DNA of 36,195 bases, taken from NCBI GenBank assembly GCA_043808235.1, contig JAZDFC010000022.1, forward strand, positions 1-36,195, written 5' to 3'. The position numbers and the translations under genes were made by a program. Under the pieces are notes generated by a model. That model saw only the letters and a list, made by a program, of their open reading frames with translations, was not told the origin of the DNA and made no database searches. Below are positions 33,823 to 36,195 of the stretch, one piece after another (position 1 is the stretch's first letter; every line of letters starts with the position of its first letter). Origin of the DNA: JAZDFC01 sp043808235 (GTDB taxonomy: Bacteria > Bacteroidota > Ignavibacteria > Ignavibacteriales > Melioribacteraceae).

Positions 33823-35497
33823 TTTCTCTATCCTTATCTAAAAATTTTTCTTTGTATTTCTTTAATAGAAATAATCCGAATATCCAGACCGCTGCCGCCG
33901 CACAAAGGATCGGCACAATTAACGGATTACGTGTATAAAACGTCAATTCCTTTTCGATGGGAACATCGGCAACAAGGTATGTGCGCGTGTACATAACCGA
34001 TTCGGAAATTGTTCTTCCCAGCGGATCGATTAAACAAGTAATACCGCCGTTGGCAGCTCGAACCACAGCCCTTCTATTCTCAACTGCGCGCAAAGTACTT
34101 ATTTCTTTGTGCTGGTAAGGTCCGCTTGAATTGCCGTACCAGCTATCATTGGTAACGACCGAAATAAAATTAGCTCCGCGCTGAACAAACGCTGCTACAT
34201 AATCCGGATAAATTGATTCAATACAAATTACTCCGCCGATTTTAATTGAGTCTTTCAAATTATTACCCAACAAATTTTTAGGCATACTAAATACAACCGT
34301 ATCTTTGCCGGTATTCCAACTTGAGATACCAACATTCCACTTAATTAAATCTCCGAGGAACGGAATTACTTCCACAAACGGAACCTTCTCTCCAAACGGT
34401 ACAAGTTTTATTTTCCCATATTTTTTCACTTCGTGTGTTAAGGGTGAGAAAAACAATAAAGAGTTGTAAGATATATAAACCGCATCGCTATGCGATAATG
34501 GTTTTGCATCTTCCGGCGCTTTTGTTTTATCAAAGGAAAAAGTTGCATCCGGCATACCGGTTAATAAAAAAACATTTTTCTCACGAACAAAATCTTTTAT
34601 CCTCTGCGAGTCGGCAGGATATGTTCCGCTTAACAAATAAACAGGCAAAGCAGATTCCGGCCAGATTATCAGTTTTGCCCCGTCCGAAACCGCACTATCG
34701 GAAAGGGAAAGATAATTCGATAATTGTTCATTCAAATTTCCGCCTGCCCATTTTTTCCAGGGATTTAAATTGGGTTGTATAAGTCCTACTTTTAATTTGT
34801 ACGATGACTTTTCGAAATTACTAATTTTAACAAAGCCGTAAATCAGAGGAACAAGGAGAAATAAAATTCCAAGTGAAGCAAACACAATACTAAACTTTTT
34901 CTTTTCAAGATAATTTTTAACAGAGAGATAAAAGAAGATATTCACATAAAGAATTAACAGCGTTAATCCATGCGCGCCAATTATGTCAGCTATCTGAATA
35001 TAAGGAGTAAAATAAGGTTGACTATTTCCAAGTGTAAGCCATGGAAATTTCAAATCGGTTATTGAATGAAAATATTCAAACGCAACCCAGAATACCGGAA
35101 GAAGAAATAGAGCGATCTTTTTATTGAATACCCTTTTTGATGTAAAATACAGTGTGGAGGCAATCATAAAAATTGTGGGATTTACAAACATTAAAAGCAC
35201 GCCGCTGATCATTAAAAAAGTATCGGCTTCAGGCATCCAGCTACCCACCCAATATAATGCTATCAAGTTAAAAATAAATATCGTCGAAAACATCAGCCGA
35301 TTTATTCCGCCGAGACCTTCTCTCCTTTCAAGCGCAAATAAAAATGGAATGAATGCAATAAACGCGAGATACTGCAAAGGGAATGGCGGGAACGAAATAC
35401 CAATTAAAATCCCCGAGATTACTCCGAGCATTAATTCTTTTCGGCGTAATTTTTTTTCCTCAATAGTTAGATACGATCTAAAGATTTTTAGTCTCAT
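33803..35497 (-). CDS. lnt: Apolipoprotein N-acyltransferase
   Basis: The protein has 564 residues, slightly longer than the E. coli enzyme (512). Six or more membrane segments precede a nitrilase-like domain from about residue 235 (KVGLIQPNLNPWKKW). The catalytic triad is Glu281 in IIWPESALP, Lys362 in GKIKLVPFGEKVPF, and Cys425 in GGVICIESIYPDY. SVVTNDSWYGNSSGPYQH and RRAVVRAANGG are further family blocks. A final membrane helix lies near 525-545. Lnt adds the third acyl chain to lipoproteins, completing their maturation for export to the outer membrane. It overlaps DedA upstream and threonine aldolase downstream by 20 bases each. The lipoprotein gene at 14205 could be one of its many clients. 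Confidence 0.92.
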   Translation of the reverse strand: MRLKIFRSYLTIEEKKLRRKELMLGVISGILIGISFPPFPLQYLAFIAFIPFLFALERREGLGGINRLMFSTIFIFNLIALYWVGSWMPEADTFLMISGVLLMFVNPTIFMIASTLYFTSKRVFNKKIALFLLPVFWVAFEYFHSITDLKFPWLTLGNSQPYFTPYIQIADIIGAHGLTLLILYVNIFFYLSVKNYLEKKKFSIVFASLGILFLLVPLIYGFVKISNFEKSSYKLKVGLIQPNLNPWKKWAGGNLNEQLSNYLSLSDSAVSDGAKLIIWPESALPVYLLSGTYPADSQRIKDFVREKNVFLLTGMPDATFSFDKTKAPEDAKPLSHSDAVYISYNSLLFFSPLTHEVKKYGKIKLVPFGEKVPFVEVIPFLGDLIKWNVGISSWNTGKDTVVFSMPKNLLGNNLKDSIKIGGVICIESIYPDYVAAFVQRGANFISVVTNDSWYGNSSGPYQHKEISTLRAVENRRAVVRAANGGITCLIDPLGRTISESVMYTRTYLVADVPIEKELTFYTRNPLIVPILCAAAAVWIFGLFLLKKYKEKFLDKDRESDEKNN

Positions 35498-36110
35498 TCG
35501 CGGTAGCTTTTCCGAGTTTGATAATCTTGCGAATCACAAAGTAAAGGATAATTAACAGCGTAATTAGCAATCCAACTTTTGAATATGTCTTTAAATAATT
35601 ATCTATTAACTCAATATTGTTGCCAAGCTGCATGCCGATAAAAATAATCATCGCATTCCAAATGAAAGCTCCTATTGAAGCAAGAATAAAAGTCTTCCAT
35701 GCTTTTAGCTCGCTTACACCTGCAAAGAAACTAACAACAGCTCGTGTTCCCGGGAGAAACCGGTTTGCGATAATAATTTTATAACCGTACTTTTTAAACC
35801 AGACATCGAGCCTGGCAAGAGTTTCCTTCTTGATGAATTTGAATTTGCCGGAACGTAATACGTGCTCGCTTAAGTAATAACCGAGATAGTACATCACGAT
35901 AAATCCGGCTGCGCTCCCAAGGCTTGTAATGAGAAGAACAGGCAGATAACTGATAGTAGTTGAATTGGCAATTAAGGATGCGCCGATTATTACGACAACA
36001 TCGCTTGGAGAAGGTGGAAAAATATTTTCGGTAAATGCAACAGCGAACAGTATCAGGTAAATCCAGTGAGGCTCCACGCTGTTCATGTAATTGAGGATTG
36101 TCTCGAGCAT
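35478..36110 (-). CDS. DedA-family membrane protein
   Basis: The protein has 210 residues with four to five membrane segments. The re-entrant motif region ENIFPPSPSDVVVIIGASLIA (about 28-48) and the second conserved block, FKKYGYKIIIANRFLPGTRAVVSFFAGVSELKAWKTF (about 109-145), are typical of the DedA/VTT family, including FxxR(F/Y)xPGxR. GAFIWNAMIIFIGMQLG follows. Some DedA proteins are lipid transporters that return undecaprenyl phosphate or phosphatidylethanolamine across the membrane. AAGGATC precedes the ATG at 36110. It overlaps lnt by 20 bases, and its ATG overlaps the TAA of the preceding gene (TAATG). Confidence 0.92.
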   Translation of the reverse strand: MLETILNYMNSVEPHWIYLILFAVAFTENIFPPSPSDVVVIIGASLIANSTTISYLPVLLITSLGSAAGFIVMYYLGYYLSEHVLRSGKFKFIKKETLARLDVWFKKYGYKIIIANRFLPGTRAVVSFFAGVSELKAWKTFILASIGAFIWNAMIIFIGMQLGNNIELIDNYLKTYSKVGLLITLLIILYFVIRKIIKLGKATANETKNL

Positions 36111-36195
36111 TAAGATCCTTCTCTTTGAATAAGGACAACAGTTTGAACTTGAATTCCCTCTTCTCTTCCTACAAATCCCATTTTTTCCGAAGTTG
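36110..36195 (-). CDS. C-terminal end of an unidentified gene (5' part outside window)
   Basis: On the minus strand a frame is open from the window edge to TAA at 36112-36110, giving 27 residues ending VGREEGIQVQ then TVVLIQREGS. The stop overlaps the DedA start in TAATG, a classic coupled arrangement, which supports this frame being real. The visible part is too short to name. Confidence 0.5.
   Translation of the reverse strand, partial: TSEKMGFVGREEGIQVQTVVLIQREGS

Overview
The window is an AT-rich stretch from a Gram-negative bacterium of the Bacteroidota/Chlorobi/Ignavibacteria group. The best pointer is the C-terminal module LEQNYPNPFNP(T/A)T found on four large secreted proteins. This is the type A sorting domain of the type IX secretion system (T9SS), and this spelling is typical of Ignavibacteria. 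The lineage is an inference from protein style only. No rRNA or tRNA gene was seen.

Region 1 (1-8030) is a secreted polymer-degradation block. It holds the 3' end of a GH9 glycoside hydrolase, a decayed AlbA/RecG-like ATP-binding gene, a small Cys-rich exported protein, and three plus-strand T9SS cargo proteins: a six-repeat protein, a GH5 glycanase with an accessory domain, and a protein with a papain/C39-like Cys-His-Asp arrangement. Strong hairpin terminators follow two of these genes. Region 2 (8075-13905, minus) has a DUF5916-type outer-membrane protein and a 974-residue beta-structured T9SS cargo protein. Region 3 (14205-19818, minus) reads as one transcription unit: purL, a YihY/BrkB membrane protein, a beta-CASP metallo-beta-lactamase nuclease, an RDD membrane protein and a small lipoprotein.

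Region 4 (19819-20463) is a non-coding island. It holds a 23-unit heptamer array whose unit switches sequence midway, an inverted copy of the array end about 420 bp away, and two short perfect hairpins between them. Region 5 (20464-30574) is the most interesting functional unit. A minus-strand operon encodes a divergent PrkA-like kinase/ATPase, a YeaH-like (DUF444) VWA protein, a SpoVR-family protein and a second, differently built PrkA-family protein. Divergent from it across 309 bp is a membrane-anchored PP2C/SpoIIE-type phosphatase. PrkA, YeaH and SpoVR homologues work together in stress or starvation responses elsewhere; two PrkA-type proteins in one operon next to a phosphatase suggest an expanded phospho-signalling module.

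Region 6 (30686-36195) is mostly housekeeping: a PolB-like 3'-5' exonuclease, an HGSNAT/DUF1624-type membrane acyltransferase, and a tightly overlapping minus-strand run of an unidentified gene end, a DedA protein, Lnt, and threonine aldolase. Nested inverted repeats lie between the convergent acyltransferase and aldolase genes. All assignments come from reading translated sequence against remembered family motifs; no database search was run.
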